Shown: piece by piece, positions 12,476 through 25,790 of the stretch | Numbering within the stretch: position 1 is the stretch's first letter | How the letters are laid out: each line of letters begins with the position of its first letter | Assembly (NCBI GenBank): GCA_020746105.1 | Contig: CM036618.1 | Location: 17,529,001 to 17,593,000, forward strand | Reading direction: 5' to 3' | Source of the DNA: Trogon surrucura | Lineage: Eukaryota; Chordata; Aves; Trogoniformes; Trogonidae | Length of the DNA stretch: 64,000 nucleotides | Made by a program: the position numbers and the translations under genes | The notes under the pieces: generated by a model | Seen by the model: the letters and a program-made list of their open reading frames with translations, nothing else | Told to the model about the DNA's origin: nothing | Database searches by the model: none

Positions 12476-15400
12476 GAAAGAAGCCAAGAGCACCTGAAGG
12501 GAAAGCTCAGCTTGACTAAGCGCCATCATGGCAGCACGTGACGCTCTGAGTTGCAGAGGTCCCAGAGGGTGGAGAGTGGGCAGTTTCCATGGGAGGCCCC
12601 AACTACTTGTGCTGTATTTGGTCCATCACAATCCTTTTAACCTTGTTGGACCTCAAAAATAGTCTCAAAGATCTATCTAACAGCTCTTATCAATATTAAT
12701 TCTCACCCAAGCAGCTTATTATTCACAACAAGATCACTAAATCAATACTCATTAATTAGTGAAAGAGACCAAAAATACAACCAGAGCTTGCAAAACAGCC
12801 ACTGCTATTTTATTTGAAATACCACGGGCCTAAAACAAAAATGCCTAACCTCTGCCCATAAAATTTGTAAGCATTCTACATATGCTCCCTACATGACACA
12901 ATTTCTTTCCTGCTGAGGAGAGTTGCACCAGAGCAGAAAATACACTCCTAAAATTTTCTAGGACAGATATACTCAGAAAGATATCTTATAACCAGTACTA
13001 TTAAACCAAGGCTACGCTAAAGCAAATGAAACAGGTGCAATGTCTCCAACGAGACCAAGACCCAGAAAGCCAACCAGTTTCTTCAGCCCTCTGATGTAAC
13101 AGTATCTTATGCCTAGACTTCAAAATCATAGTTTAGCACAAAGAAAATATGCTTTCCTGGGCTTTTTCTTTACAGTCATTCGACATGCCCTTGCCAGCAA
13201 TGAAAATTATTTGCATGCTTAACCTCTTTCCTGGATGAGTCTCGCTCCAAAAAGGAAAGCAGGAGGTAGACGTGGCAGATTACACCCCGGCGACTGTGAA
13301 ACCCTGGGAGCACGCCTCTCCGTGCCAGGTTCTGCCGCGGCAGTGAAAGACCCAATTATGCTCGTCATATTTTAATTAGGAAATGACGTGTGATTTACAA
13401 GGCTTAGTGCAATGTGGTATTTGAACAGCCAGGAGTGACATTTCAGAGCAGCGTTACAGGAACCTTTTCTTCCGCTGCCCCCCTCCAAGTCGTTCAAGCA
13501 AGTCATTCAGACAAAGAGCAAAAAGTCCTTTGTCTGGGTTTTAATCCAAGCTTGTGGAGTCAAGTATGTATTCTTTTAATTTTTTTATCTTTTTTCTCTT
13601 TTTATTTAACAAGGATACGGTTTCTTCCCTGCAGCCAGTAGTGACAACTGCAAGTGTACCTGTCTGAATTCCAGCATATATAATCAGGATCTGAGTTTTT
13701 CTTGAAAGAAAGACAAGAAAGTTAACAGAGCTTAGAAAAGGAAAATTGTGCACCCACCAGTCAAGCCATGTCAGAGAACTTGTCTGGATGAAGGGCTGTA
13801 AGGAAAGTGAGCATTCAAAGGGAAAATGCCCAACAACATACCTACTGGACTGAAAAGCAATCATTTAGAGGTAGTTGCTAAAATTGAAATTGCATTGTTA
13901 GAAACTGTATTTCAACATAATCATGATATTTATAGACCTAAACAGAAAAACATTTCATACTACTAAGGCTTTATCAGACCACTCACATTTGAAATAACTG
14001 CTAAAACTCACACATTCAAAGAGACCTTTTTTTCTGTCTACGTCTTTCCATAATGACCAAAATATTGAGGTTTCTCCACCTTGGGATTTGACTTTATCTT
14101 GATGAAAATGACTTGGATGAACTGAATTAAATTAAACCTGCAACACAGTTAAAAAATACTGCCTGTGGACTGTGAGTACTTAAATATCATTAAATGATGA
14201 TATGACATTAAATTACACCATCCTTGGAACCTGCAGCTCCCAGGTTCAGATTCAGAATCCGAGCCTGAGTAATTTAAATCTTACCTCAAATTAAACTGAA
14301 TAAAACATGATCTCTGTTTATATTCTGCATATTTCATTCACTGGAGCTCTCTTCCATGCAAGTGTCAAAGGCAAGCTCAATGAAAAGGAAAAAAATCATG
14401 AGATATTTGTCTTCCAGGCTGACTTGCCTTTCACCTCTTTTAATTAATGTCACTGTTAACCCCATTATTGAAGTTCTCCAGAACAACTCAGTACTTTTAG
14501 CAATTTTTCAGTTTTGTTTGGTTTTATCCATTACTCCACATGATTCCAGGTTCTTCTGTTCATGTCAATAACCACAACAGAATTGGCACGATCCTGCATT
14601 TAATTCAGCTTTGGTTTTCTCGCCCACTGTGGTATCCGACTGGCTTTGCATGTGGGTCACCTGCTGGGGCGAGGAGGGGGCAGGATGAGGGGTGAGACTC
14701 ATCTATAAGAGAGCTGGGAAGAGTTGCTGTGATGTAAAATAAGTTGTACGTCCTACCTGATCCATGTCCATTATTTTCCAAAGATAACACTACTAGTGAT
14801 ATAACAAAGCACTGACAGAACACGTGTGGAAGGCTCTACATAAGACAGACGCTGGGCAAGGGGACACATCCCTTAAATATTCACTTTTCCCAGATAGAGA
14901 TGAGGGAAGAAAAGTCTCTTACACAGCACTAACTGACAGCTTTATTGGGAACATGGAAGAGTCTGGTCCAATTCCTTCAGCTGCCTCAGCTGAATACAGT
15001 TGCTTAGCTTAACCTCACACTCCAAGGTCCCTCAGGGTTGGGCTCACTCCATCTCTTCCCTGCTCTGGTCACTTTTTTCCAGATGGAACCTCCACCGGGC
15101 TCTTATCAACTCACTAGGAGCAGCTGTCTTCCCTCACCATAGAAAACTTCTGCTTCCAGGTAGCCAAACCACAAAATACACATCGCATGACTAAGACAAA
15201 GAGCAGGGATGGGATGGGTCGCCAGCTTCCAAAGGCCACGGGGCTCAGTTGCTAGGAGTAGCTGAGCAAACTCTGGCTGCATTCAAGGGATTCAGCAGCT
15301 CCAGCATCTGCAGCCCCCACATTCCCCAGCACACTCAAGGCTGCAAGCTGGCCATCCTCGCACTGAGGCATGGATGCACATCCAGAGGGTCTTCCCTACC

Positions 15401-17003
15401 CCAGCAAACACCTGCTTGTCAGACTTAAGAAGAAATAAGTTTGACAGGCAGAGGACAAACTCCCAGGGGAGGACAACACCTGCACCCCATGGTGAGAGCT
15501 GGCAGGGGGAGCAAGAGGAGGAGATTTCAGCTGGGGACCAGTGGAGTCAGGTACCAGCTATTGGCTCCTGTTGCCACCAGCCCTGCAAGCTTAGAGGTAA
15601 CCTGGCTGGTAGGAAAGATGGATACCCTGAGATTTTAGGCTGAAGCTGAGAGCCAGCTCTAGTAGGGGTTAGTCTCTGGCTGTTTTGTAGCTGGTGGATA
15701 TAACATGGGTGGTGGGAAGCCATCTGTAGCCCCTCTTGCTGATTGCAAACAGCTTTTTCAGCAGACTGAACTAAGCAGGAGGGATTTTCCCCTGTACCAG
15801 GGTGCCCTGTTGCTGCCAAATGGCTACCGTAGAGCATGGCCAGGCCAGCTTGGTCCTTCTGAGAGAAGCATGTTAATTTTGCAAGACAGAAAAGATGCGC
15901 TTCATCGGTTTTCTAACTCCCACCCTAGAGAAGGCTGTGCATCACCATTCTGTGTCTTCACAGATCTAATAATCTCTTTCATCCTTGCAAAAAGTTGATG
16001 CAAGGAACAGCCTGGTAACACATTTGCTGCATCTTACATTTTAGGTCCTCAACACTGGTAGCAAATTGCTATTCCCTCCACACATCAGGCTGCCCAGAAC
16101 AACTTTTCACAAACAACACAGGTTCCACCAAGGCAACACTCCTTGGAAGGTGCTGTCCTACAGCCCCGGATATCTCTGCAAACATAGAGCTGCTAATGAA
16201 CGGTCCCCAGTTCTCTCAGGTTTAACTCTGGAGTGAGGTGCAGCAGAAAGGAAGCCCAGTTTTGGAAGAGGGTGCATCTCTGTGCAGCAGATGGGGTCAG
16301 CGGGGCAGTCTTTGTCCTTGTCACTTGTCTTTGCAGCAAAAGGAAAAAAAAACCCGCAAGTTTCAGATATTCTTCCTCCAAGGACCTGTCAAATGCATTA
16401 GCAGCCAAGGAACAGAGGGAATTCTCTGTCTGAGGTCTTGTCATAAAAGTGAGTGAAGAATAGAAAAAAACAACAGCAGAGGGTTATAGACAGTACGACA
16501 TTCTAAGTGTGTGAAAATACAAAGCCCACGTTTTTCTGTAAGCAGCAGGCCACAGACTGCAGGAATGTTGATATGAAGGTTCTGTTCAGTCTTCACATAA
16601 AGTGTTAATAATGATCATTAGCAATGATCACAGAATACATAAATGTTTACATATGTCAGTAAACATATAACATCTAAATGTTCATGTGAAGCAGAACAGC
16701 AGAGCAAGGTGGAGAGACAGAAGGAAAACAGGCCTCACAAGGAGGAAATAAAAACACAAAACAAAAAGCATAACAGATGAGATCAGCAACAAAAGACACA
16801 AATTCAGGAGACGGGCATTTGTGAGCTTGGCAGGTGAAGTGATGCAAGGAGCCTATACACAACTATGGGTTTCAGTAGACATATGATGCTCTCGTTCCCC
16901 TCCGAATGGCCGGCATGTGAATGCCTTCTCTGTGCCCCTATTTACCTTAGCTGAAACCAGGCTGTGGCAGCTCCTAGCCCAGGACAACAGGCAGCCTTTT
17001 AAC

Positions 17004-17042
17004 ACTCAATGATAGCCTGCGAGCTAACTCAATGACAGCCTG
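17004..17042 (+). repeat. 16-bp direct repeat, period 23
   Basis: ACTCAATGATAGCCTG at 17004-17019 recurs as ACTCAATGACAGCCTG at 17027-17042, one mismatch. A small local duplication in otherwise unique DNA. Confidence 0.8.
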
Positions 17043-17156
17043 GAGAGCAGCTCTGACAGATGGGCAGGGCTGGATTTGGCTGCAGGGACTTGTCCCGTGC
17101 TCCTGCCTGCCATTCACAGCCCCGTGTATTAGTGTAAGCTGCCGGCCTTGGGTTCA

Positions 17157-17375
17157 CTACTCTTCAGCAATCACATAAGCCCAGGGATTAAGCAGCAAAT
17201 GGAATGCCTGCTCAGCAAAGGTCTGGAAAAGGTTGTCTGAGGTATGAAAGAGGGAAGAGAGAACAGACCCCAGCATGGTGTGAAGCACCAGTAGCCAAGC
17301 AGCACCGAGAATGCCATTTACAAAGCTCGCAAGCTTCAGATGCATCAGGGAGATGATGTAATTCCACCTCTGCAA
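17157..17375 (-). other. Unassigned hydrophobic 72-codon open frame
   Basis: A short minus-strand open frame with a leucine-rich, membrane-like composition (for example LASFVNGILGAAWLLVLHTM), ending NPWAYVIAEE and a stop. An acceptor-like TTTGCAG precedes AGGTGG at its 5' side, so a terminal coding exon is conceivable. I do not recognise the protein, no partner exon was found, and a chance frame is more likely. Confidence 0.15.
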
Positions 17376-17399
17376 AGCTGGGATTCACCAGCTCTGGAG

Positions 17400-17876
17400 G
17401 CCTCCACACAGGAAGGACATAGACCTGTTGGAAAACATCCAGAGGAGGTCACAAAAATGATCAAAGGGCTGGAGCACCTCTCTTACAAATACAGGCTGGG
17501 ACAGTTGAGTCTGTTCAGGCTGGAGAAGAGAAGGCTCTGGGGAGACCTTATAGCAGCCTTCCAGTACCTGAAGGGGGCTAAAGGAAAGCTGGGGAGGGAC
17601 TATCTACAAGGGCATGTAGCAATAAGACGAGGGGCAATGGTTTTACACTAAAGCAAGGTAGATTTAGATTAGATGTTAGGAAGAAGTTCTTTACTATGAG
17701 GGTGGTGAAACACTGGAACAGGTTGCCCAAGGGAGGTGGTGCAGGTCCCATCCCTGGAGGCATTCAGGGTCAGATTTGGTGGAGCTGAGTAACTTGATCT
17801 AGTTAAAAGATGTCCGCACTCACTGCAAGGGGATTGGACTAGATGACTTTCTAAGGTCCCTTCCATCCCAACACAA
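17400..17876 (+). mobile_element. CR1 LINE, 5'-truncated, tail lost
   Basis: From GGAAGGACATAGACCTGTTG through CTGGAGAAGAGAAGGCTC, TTAGATGTTAGGAAGAAGTT and TGGAACAGGTTGCCC to CCTTCCATCCCAACACA. The terminal ATTCTATG units are absent and a second CR1 begins three bases later. A different subfamily from its neighbour, with several frameshifts. Confidence 0.92.
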
Positions 17877-17878
17877 AT

Positions 17879-18484
17879 GACATCCTGGGGTGTATTAGAA
17901 GCGGGGTGGTTAGTAGATCGAGAGAGGTGCTCCGCCCCCTCTACTCTGCCCTGGTGAGGCCACATCTGGAATATTGTGTCCAGTTCTGGGTCCCTCAGCT
18001 CAAGAAGGACCGAGAGCTGCTTGAGAGAGTCCAGCACAGAGCCACAAAGATGATGAAGGGAGTGGAGCATCTCCCTTATGAGGAAAGGCTGAAGGAGCTG
18101 GGTCTCTTTAGCTTGGAGGAGGCTGAGGGGTGACCTCATTCATGTTTATAAAGGGGGAGTGTCAGGAGGACGGAGCCAGGTTCTTTTCAGTGATGTCCAA
18201 TGACAGGACGAGGGGCAAGGAATACAAACTGGAACCTAGGAGGTTCCACAACAACATTAGAAAGAACTTTTTCACTGTGAGGGTGACAGAGCCCTGGCAC
18301 AGGCTGCCCAGGGAGGTTGTGGAGTCTCCTTCTCTGGAGACATTCAAAACCCGCCTGGACGCGTTCCTGTGCGATCTACTCAAGGTGATCCTGCTCTGGC
18401 AGGGGGCTGGACTAGATGATCTTTTGAGGTCCCTTCCAACCCCTGACATTCTGTGATTCTGTGACACATTCTGTGATTCTCTGA
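17879..18484 (+). mobile_element. CR1 LINE, 5'-truncated, abutting the previous copy
   Basis: Begins CATCCTGGGGTGTATTAGAA and runs through the RT C-terminal region ([20 protein letters not shown], then [11 protein letters not shown]) to the tail ATTCTGTGATTCTGTG, followed by a second, imperfect ACATTCTGTGATTCTCTG. One frameshift near 18125 splits the protein into 17906-18133 and 18130-18456. Confidence 0.95.
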
Positions 18485-19323
18485 TCTGGCCAGATGTAAA
18501 TGCCAAAAGAGGAGTTAATCACCAAGACTTCCTGCACCATCCATTGACAGAAATAAGCACTTTTTGGGTACCTTCCATCCCTTTGGAAGTTGGTGTCTGA
18601 CACTAGTTGCCCCTTTCTCTTCATCAGCTGTAATGGGACCCTGAAGTTACCAGCCCAGATAAGAATTTCTCTGACCTAGATGTGATCCAACAATAGATTA
18701 AGTATTTCTACCAGGTCAGGATGCTTTCTATTTCAAAAAGTACACTTAATAGCAGTAATCAAGATAAGGCATTCTTTGTAAAGGAATAGGAAAGAAATAG
18801 TCATGGAAACTTAAGTGAAACTAATCCCAGGACAAATAACATGTGGCACTTGCTTGTCATGCTGCCACATGCCTGCTCCATGCCAGCAAGCTCTTTACTC
18901 AATATGAATAAATATCCCTTTGATAGTCTGATATTTAAAAATGCACACCTTCTGCACTGTGTCAATGAAGACTGAGGGCAGTGGCTTTATTTGATAATTA
19001 CCAACCATTTGGGGAAATTATTCATTAAGTTTTAAGGGCAATGTTATTTGTCATGTACTTGTCCTAATTAAGATCAACACCAAGGAAATGTGGCTGCCTT
19101 GTGGGAAATCACTCTTCTTGCAGACGGTACAGGAAGCCTCTTGAAAAGTGAAAACTCAACAAGTGCCTGGTTTTGAGAACAAGTCTAGAAGATACTGGGA
19201 GTTGGGCTGGGGGGTTTCTTAAGGGCTTCTGAGAAAGAACCAAAATCCACCCTTTCAGGAACCTGCACCCAAAGTGTCATGCAGAGGGGCTGTACCTACA
19301 CTGAAAGCCCAGGTAAGGACACG
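18485..19323. other. Intergenic, no gene seen
   Basis: Unique-looking AT-rich DNA between two CR1 copies. Confidence 0.55.
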
Positions 19324-19580
19324 TCACAGAATCATAGAAACATCAAGGTTGGAAAGGACCTTAAGATCATCAAGTCCCTACACCACCCTAACACTAAACC
19401 ATCTCCTGAAGTGCCACATCCAACTGTTTTTTACACACGTCCAGGGATGGTGAATCCCCCACCTCCCTCGGCAACTCATTCCAATGCTTCACCACCCTTT
19501 CGGTGAAGAAGTTTTTCCTAATATTCAATCTAAACTTCCCCTGGCACAACTTGAACCTGTTCCCTCTTGTCCTATTGCGC
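19324..19580 (-). mobile_element. CR1 LINE 3' fragment
   Basis: The plus strand reads TCACAGAATCATAGAAACAT, then AAGGTTGGAAAGGACCTTAA, CCAGGGATGGTGAATCCCCC and CGGTGAAGAAGTTTTTCCTA. It is cut off at TTGTCCTATTGCGC, next to a short TA-rich run. Confidence 0.92.
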
Positions 19581-22500
19581 TATATATATATCTATCATTG
19601 TGCTTCACCCCCGACCTGCTGCTTGCACACCTCAAGTCCTAATCCAAGGCACCATGACCGCAAGCAGAGCTAACAGCAAAACCAATCGTTAGCGACCTCC
19701 AGCTCTGTGGAGGGAACCACAGCCCTGTAACGCAAGACAAGGCTAATAACATCTTTTGGACACATGGGTCTGGGTAACACAAATGACATGATGGTGATTC
19801 AGTTTAATTATAAACTTCCTGTTAGAAATATCAAGGTTCCTCTGATGGCACTGGCAATTGTTCTTCTGACTCATCCAGCTTTTGACGTAACTGGGCAAAA
19901 CAAAACCTTCTTTGATCCTTAAGATATAAATAATTGAAGAAGCCATTATTTTGAAAGAGTACCTAGCACTTCATAGATACTCAAACACCCTCAAAATAAA
20001 TAGCAACACACAGAGAGAAATACGTCATTCTGCTTAGGGACAGTGGCTTTTATTACAATCTTCACTCCCTCAAACACAGTAATAAAACATCCATCCACCC
20101 CTCATATGGAAGAGACAGGTTAACCCCCCACCCATACATGCTTCCAAGCAAGGTTATCCTAAACATACTGTTTGCCAGTGAATCCCATGTCCCAGACCAC
20201 TTCTGTCCCTGTTCCCTCAGCTATCTGGAAACAGTCTCCGGCAAACTGAGGAGACGATCTCCAGCCCCGCAGAAGTGACCTGCATGTGCAGGGCAGTCCC
20301 TGTAAATTGCCTGGCCAGGTGGGACATGCAACTGAAGATAGATCAACTCTGCACAACTTCAGCACAACAAATGGGACTGGCTGCTAGTGCATCTCCCAAA
20401 ACTGCATCCCATGCCCATACAGGCAGATGTCCCCAAGCCTTAATTTTCAGAAGTTCACTCACCACTTGCCTGGCTCTTGGGTCTGAGTAACTGAAGTTTT
20501 CACCCCCAATAGAAAAAATTTTAGGTTCCACACCCATTCCCAGCTCAAAGCCTGACCCTTCCCCATGAGAACAGGACCCTCATCCCCAGGCCCAGAGGGA
20601 GAAGATATTCATGGCGATCACATGGACAGGAGAACAGATCAGTCCACACCAGCGTGATGTTGAGCCTCTCCTCAGCAGAGCCTCCAGCACAAAGCAAGAA
20701 GCAGCCTCCTTACCCACAAAGACCTCAGGGCTCCCAAAGCAAAAGAAAAAAAGTTGTGGAGTTTTGGGGAGTTGCTGGGGTTTTGGGGTGTCTTTTGTGC
20801 AGTTTTTTTTTTAGGTAATGTTTTTAACTTGCCTCTCAGGAGGCTCAAACAGGATTTGGAAAGCCTTGGGCCCAAGTGGGCTCCTACAGCACACAACAGA
20901 GAATCACCTTGAGCTCCTGGGAAACTTAGGGAACAGTTATTAATCAGGGTTGGTTTTGCAGGAGCCTTGCAGCCTGCTCACAGTCTGCTCACCTTCCTCA
21001 CAGACAATACCAAGTTGTGCTATTCACTGCAGCAAGGGCAGGATCAAGTCATTTGCAGTTCACAGTAGCCCACTTGTTCTTTTGCCTCTCGTTGGCACAA
21101 ACAACTTGAAAAACCTGTGAACCTAGTTCCCAAGTCCTGCACAAACGTGAGACATCCTTTCCAATCTCCCTTCAGTGAACTCTAAGACGGAAGCATAACA
21201 ACCCTCATAATAGTACCCTTGTTAGTATGACATCAAGGCCTATTTTTTCCATCACTTTGTCTCCTATTTTATTTAAGAACTTGATTTTCAGAGACACAAA
21301 AAGCCTGATTTGCAAAGATTATATGATTGAATTGGTGTGTGTGGGGGAGAGAACACAGATGTAAAGCTCTTCCGAAAACCACATCTCACACTGTGAAACT
21401 AAAGACAAGAAAAATTACCAGCAAGAGCTCTATTTTTAGCTATCCTCTGTCATAATATTCACCATTCCCAAGCAAATTTTCTGGCAAATATTTAGTGAGA
21501 CTCACAACTCTACAGTTTGCCAGTGAAGCAGAGCAGCTACCTAGGGCAGCTGTAGGTGCGGCACCTGCAGCACTGCAGGCTGCGTCCCTTCCCGCTGTTA
21601 CCATGGCACTTTTAGTCAAATTCTGCGTGTTTGCACGTGTATGACACAAGATAAACCGTTTATGTTTTTAATATGTGATGGGCAGGGCAAAAATTACCCC
21701 AAATGAAACAGTTTTAAAGGCTCACCTGAGCCAGGAGAAACTGAGTTTTCACAGCCAAGCATTTGTGGCAGCTCTTGAACCACATTTGCTGGTGGCTGGA
21801 GAGATTTCCTGGATGGGTGTAGGTACAACATTCAGAGGCAGATGCTGCTGTGCCCAGATGTGGTGGGGCTGGAGAAGGAAAGGCTGAGGCTGGGCACCAC
21901 ACTGCAGCCATCTCCATCCCCTGCTAGCAGCCGCAGCTCCAGCACCACCCTGTGCCAGCACCTGTATCAACACAGGCTTGGTCCTCAAAGTCACTTGGGT
22001 AACCACAGTTATTGAAAAGGTACGAATGACATCTCAGTTTATAGCACTGTCCATTTGAAACGAACTACCAGCACAGCAATACATGGTTTTCTCAGCAAGC
22101 CAGATGTACCCTTGAGGTGAAGCCACTAGAAACAAGAATTGCCTTCCACCTGGGTTAAATGTCACCTCGTGCTTCATTCAGCAGCAGAGGGAGGGCGCGC
22201 ACCAATGTTCAGACCAATTAAACCCACTTTCAACACCTCATCCTCAATCCACTGTGATTGCATTCTTTATAAGTTATTCCTGGCCTCACACTACCCTCAT
22301 CTGAGAATCAACCCCAATTAGAGGATTTGCAAGACAGAGGGGAAAACCCCTTCTCTGTTCTCTACTATCACACCCTCCCATCCACCCCATTAAATCCACC
22401 TTTCTGCTTGGATTGTTTTCATCTGCTGGAGGCTGGAAGGAGACACATGACCCTGATTCCCAAGGGAAGAAGGTAAACAGACAAATATTTAAGATCTCTC

Positions 22501-24371
22501 CCCGCTGAAGGCACTTGTTACATTCCGAGAAGTCCTTCTTTACAGGAGCTACACTGCTTGTTTGTGACATCCCAAAATGGAGCACAATTCTGAAAGTGCA
22601 GCGGGTGCGAGAAAGCATTAACAGAGTTCTGGCATTCTCTAAAACACGTCACACATCTACTAGAAAACCATTCCCAGCCTCAGCTGTCGAGTTGCACAGT
22701 CAATTAAGCACCAGTGGTGCACTTCCATGCAGCCCCATCTCTGCAAGGGTCCAGCTGCAGAACAGGCAACTCTCCCGAAAATAACAGCAGCCTGTACCAC
22801 GCTGAAGGAGAAAGCCTGCTGAGAAATCTTGCACGGAGCAGGACTGGCATGTGTAACCTCTCACCCCACCCTCAGTGAGTACGTATGAACTATACTTAAA
22901 TCATACTTAAATTCACGCAGGAGCCCAGGAGCCCAGCTGTCCCCCAGATGTGACAGGCACCTGGCACTGCAGAACAGCCGCTGCTCACACTGTCACCTCA
23001 GCTGCGGAACAGCTGTTGCTTTCTTCAGCAAGTAGCCCCCCTGGTGACAGCCAGGTGTAGTGCTCACAACAGGTAGCAGGCAATCCAGCACGAAATACCC
23101 CAGAATAAAACTCTCAGATTAACTGCTGTGGCAGGAGCCTAACTCAAAGAAATGATGCTTCATTGATGCTTCAGCTGGCAAGGAAACGATATGTGTAGGA
23201 GCAAGAAGAGGGGATGGCAGGTCATGGGAGGACCCATGTGCTCAGAGATCTCCTCCAGAACCAGATGTGCCACCCCAAGGGGCACAGCAGCACACTGTCA
23301 GCAAGCCCCTGCCTGCTCACCTCAATACAATCATCGGGACCCCACTCCCAAATGGCTCCTTCAAGCAAAATTACTCCATCATGGTGAACAACTTTCCCTA
23401 AGCTGTACGAAATTCACTCCCCCCTAGGGAGCCTGAAGAGCTACGCTCAAGTGTACAGGCTTATTTAAAAGTGTCTCAGTATGGTTTTCTGTGTGTTATT
23501 TGGGGATATAAGTGGTGAAATCACATCTGCTTCCTGATTATTTAAACAGTAATATTTAACATTCCATTTGAAAGATTTTTGCTTTGATTAATTTAAATGC
23601 AGCCCATGCATCCTACTATTACATATATAATCCCAGGGATTTAACAGTGGGAAATGAATTATCACAGCTAAATAACGGAAAGGTGACAAGATTAAAAACT
23701 TATCATAAAATTAGCCTACTTAGCATAGTAAATAGCTTTTAAATTTGTCAAGGGATAGCCATTTCAGAGAAGTGTTTATTAAAAAATAATCCTGTTAGTT
23801 TGCCCAATATTTGCCCATCTTAGTTTACACACAGCAATAAAAACAGATCAGAGAAACTTTTTTCCCCAAGTCTATCTGTACCTATTTACAGCATCATCAA
23901 TAACAACTGTAATAGCTATACCGACAGAATGAGATACAGTTTTCAGAAGTAGTGATTGAAACAAAGTGATTGCTAAGCCTTTAATAAACTACAGTGTGTT
24001 CTGCTTAAACGTATTACAGAAGCCAGCATACAATTAATATTACTATTCCTTTTTGGAGTGAATTACATTTTAGTCCTTATAGCCGAGATCATATCTAAGT
24101 GGCATCACAGAAATTTACAGCCAGAGCAGACACTGGATGCTCGAGCCCCGATAACATCTCTATTGCAAAATGCTCTTTTCCAACATACTCCCTACATCAA
24201 AACCCCGCTTCTCGTGTTTGTTCAGCAACTGCTCATTGCTCCACAGCTTCCCTGACAAGTCACTGCTATCTGCTGAACGTTAACTTCTAAAACAGAGGAG
24301 TGTAGGGGGGTTTGGTTTTTCTTTTGCAGGGGTCATATTAGCATCACCCTGAAAATAAGTTCAAGGAAGAA
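19581..24371. other. Intergenic, no gene seen
   Basis: No frame above 110 codons and none recognisable. It begins with a short TATATATATATC run. A G/T-rich piece lies at 20755-20800. The region 23440-24060 is AT-rich and free of recognised repeats. Confidence 0.55.
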
Positions 24372-24655
24372 ATAAGACTTTTTATAAGGGCATGCAGTAA
24401 TGGCTTTAAAATGGAAAAGGTTAGATTTAGATCAGATATTAAGAATAAAGTCTGTATTGTGAGGGTGGTGAGGCACTGGAACAGGGTGCCCAGAGCAGTT
24501 GTGGATGCCCACTCCCTAGAAGTGTTCGAGGCCAGGCTGGATGGGGCTCTGAGCAACCTGCTTATGTGGGAGGTGTCCCTGCCCATGGCAGAGGGCTTGG
24601 AACCAGACGAACTTTAAGGTACCTTCCAACACAAACCATTCCATTATTCTATGGT
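24372..24655 (+). mobile_element. CR1 LINE 3' fragment
   Basis: From TTTTATAAGGGCATGCAGTA through GTGAGGGTGGTGAGGCACTG, TGGATGGGGCTCTGAGCAAC and CTTCCAACACAAACCATTCC to ATTATTCTATGG. The frame 24411-24617 encodes the end of the ORF2 protein and reads on into the 3' region. Confidence 0.92.
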
Positions 24656-25690
24656 AAGTCCATTAAACATCAAGAAGATACAGAGAAATCCAGCGTGTCA
24701 GCATGGAAATCCAACTGTCAGCATATTCTCTGCTACTTACAGAAGCGAGGTTAAACTAAAGAACGTGGTGACTCAAGACCACTATTTACCTGTGCCCTTA
24801 GTGCAGAAAACACATTTCAATGTCTCCCAGAGCAAAGATCCGGGGCTGGGAGGCTGGAGCTCCATTCTGAAACATTGACACAAACACACTCACTGGAAGT
24901 TTCTGGATCACAGGAAAACAAAATCATTACATGAAAGAGCACAAAGGAAGTGATAAAATCCCCACAAGAAGCACTGCTGAAGCCAAACGCTTTGTCTCAA
25001 GTTCGGATCACATCAGGATTTTGCCAGTTGAATATTTCAGAGAAATTCTGACAAAATATTTTCATTTTAATGAGGTAGCATGTTCCAAAGGTAAGCAGAG
25101 AAGCTTTGGCCAACACCACACCGACTCGCTGTGGTCCCTGGCAGTAGAGCAGCAGAAGGATCTTGGACCACGCAGGCAAAGCAAGACTCAGGGTTTGCTG
25201 TTGCCTGACCGAGGTCAACATAAGCTTGCAACTGCCTTGAGTTAGGTCTTTGGGGTTAACAGCTTGAAGAGCATCTCGGGGCTGGATTCTGACAGCTGAC
25301 TAAAAGGAGAAGCAAGGTAGGCAACTCTCAACCCAGGAGAAAGGAAAAACACCTAGTGACATGGCTAAAGATGTCAGAGAAGGCCAGCAAAATGCAAAAT
25401 ACAAAATAAAATGCTGTAGAACTGGATCAAAGATGTAGATGAGCATAAAGTGGGACTTTGAATGAATGGAAGAGTCACTCCACCATCCTCGCCTGGTGCT
25501 CTAGCCCAGGCAACACCCTTAGAGCAAGGGATCTGGAGACGTGTTTTGCACTCTCAAGGAGCATACCCAGGACATACTTAAACTACAAGAACTGTTTTGC
25601 CTCAATATTAGTCTATCCACAAAACATACCTGCAAGCACCTTCCTCTGGGGCCAAACACATGTCTTTAAATGACTGCTTCAGCAGACTAG

Positions 25691-25757
25691 ACTGGCTTAG
25701 CTACCCCACAATTCATTTGGGTGCCATTAACTGGCTTAGTCACCTGACAATTCATTT
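25691..25757 (+). repeat. Tandem duplication of about 28 bp, period 39
   Basis: ACTGGCTTAG followed by an ACAATTCATTT block occurs at 25691-25718 and again at 25730-25757. The bases between the two landmarks differ. The second copy runs directly into the palindrome at 25755. Confidence 0.8.
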
Positions 25758-25790
25758 ACTAGATCCTCATTAAAATGAGGATCTAGTAAA
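25755..25790. repeat. Near-perfect palindrome, 17-bp arms, 2-nt centre
   Basis: The left arm TTTACTAGATCCTCATT (25755-25771) is the exact reverse complement of 25774-25790, separated by AA. An A-run continues to 25800. Confidence 0.95.

Larger units (their letters stand above)
11263..17156. other. Intergenic, one ancient LINE remnant
   Basis: Apart from the remnant near 12.2-12.5 kb and the duplication at 17.0 kb I see no feature. The palindrome TAATGATCATTA lies at 16609-16620, followed by another AATGATCA. A T-rich stretch lies at 13565-13610. Confidence 0.55.

Noticed and set aside
20755..20800. G-rich run as a G-quadruplex
   Set aside because: Only three GGGG runs with T-rich spacers; not a full four-run motif.
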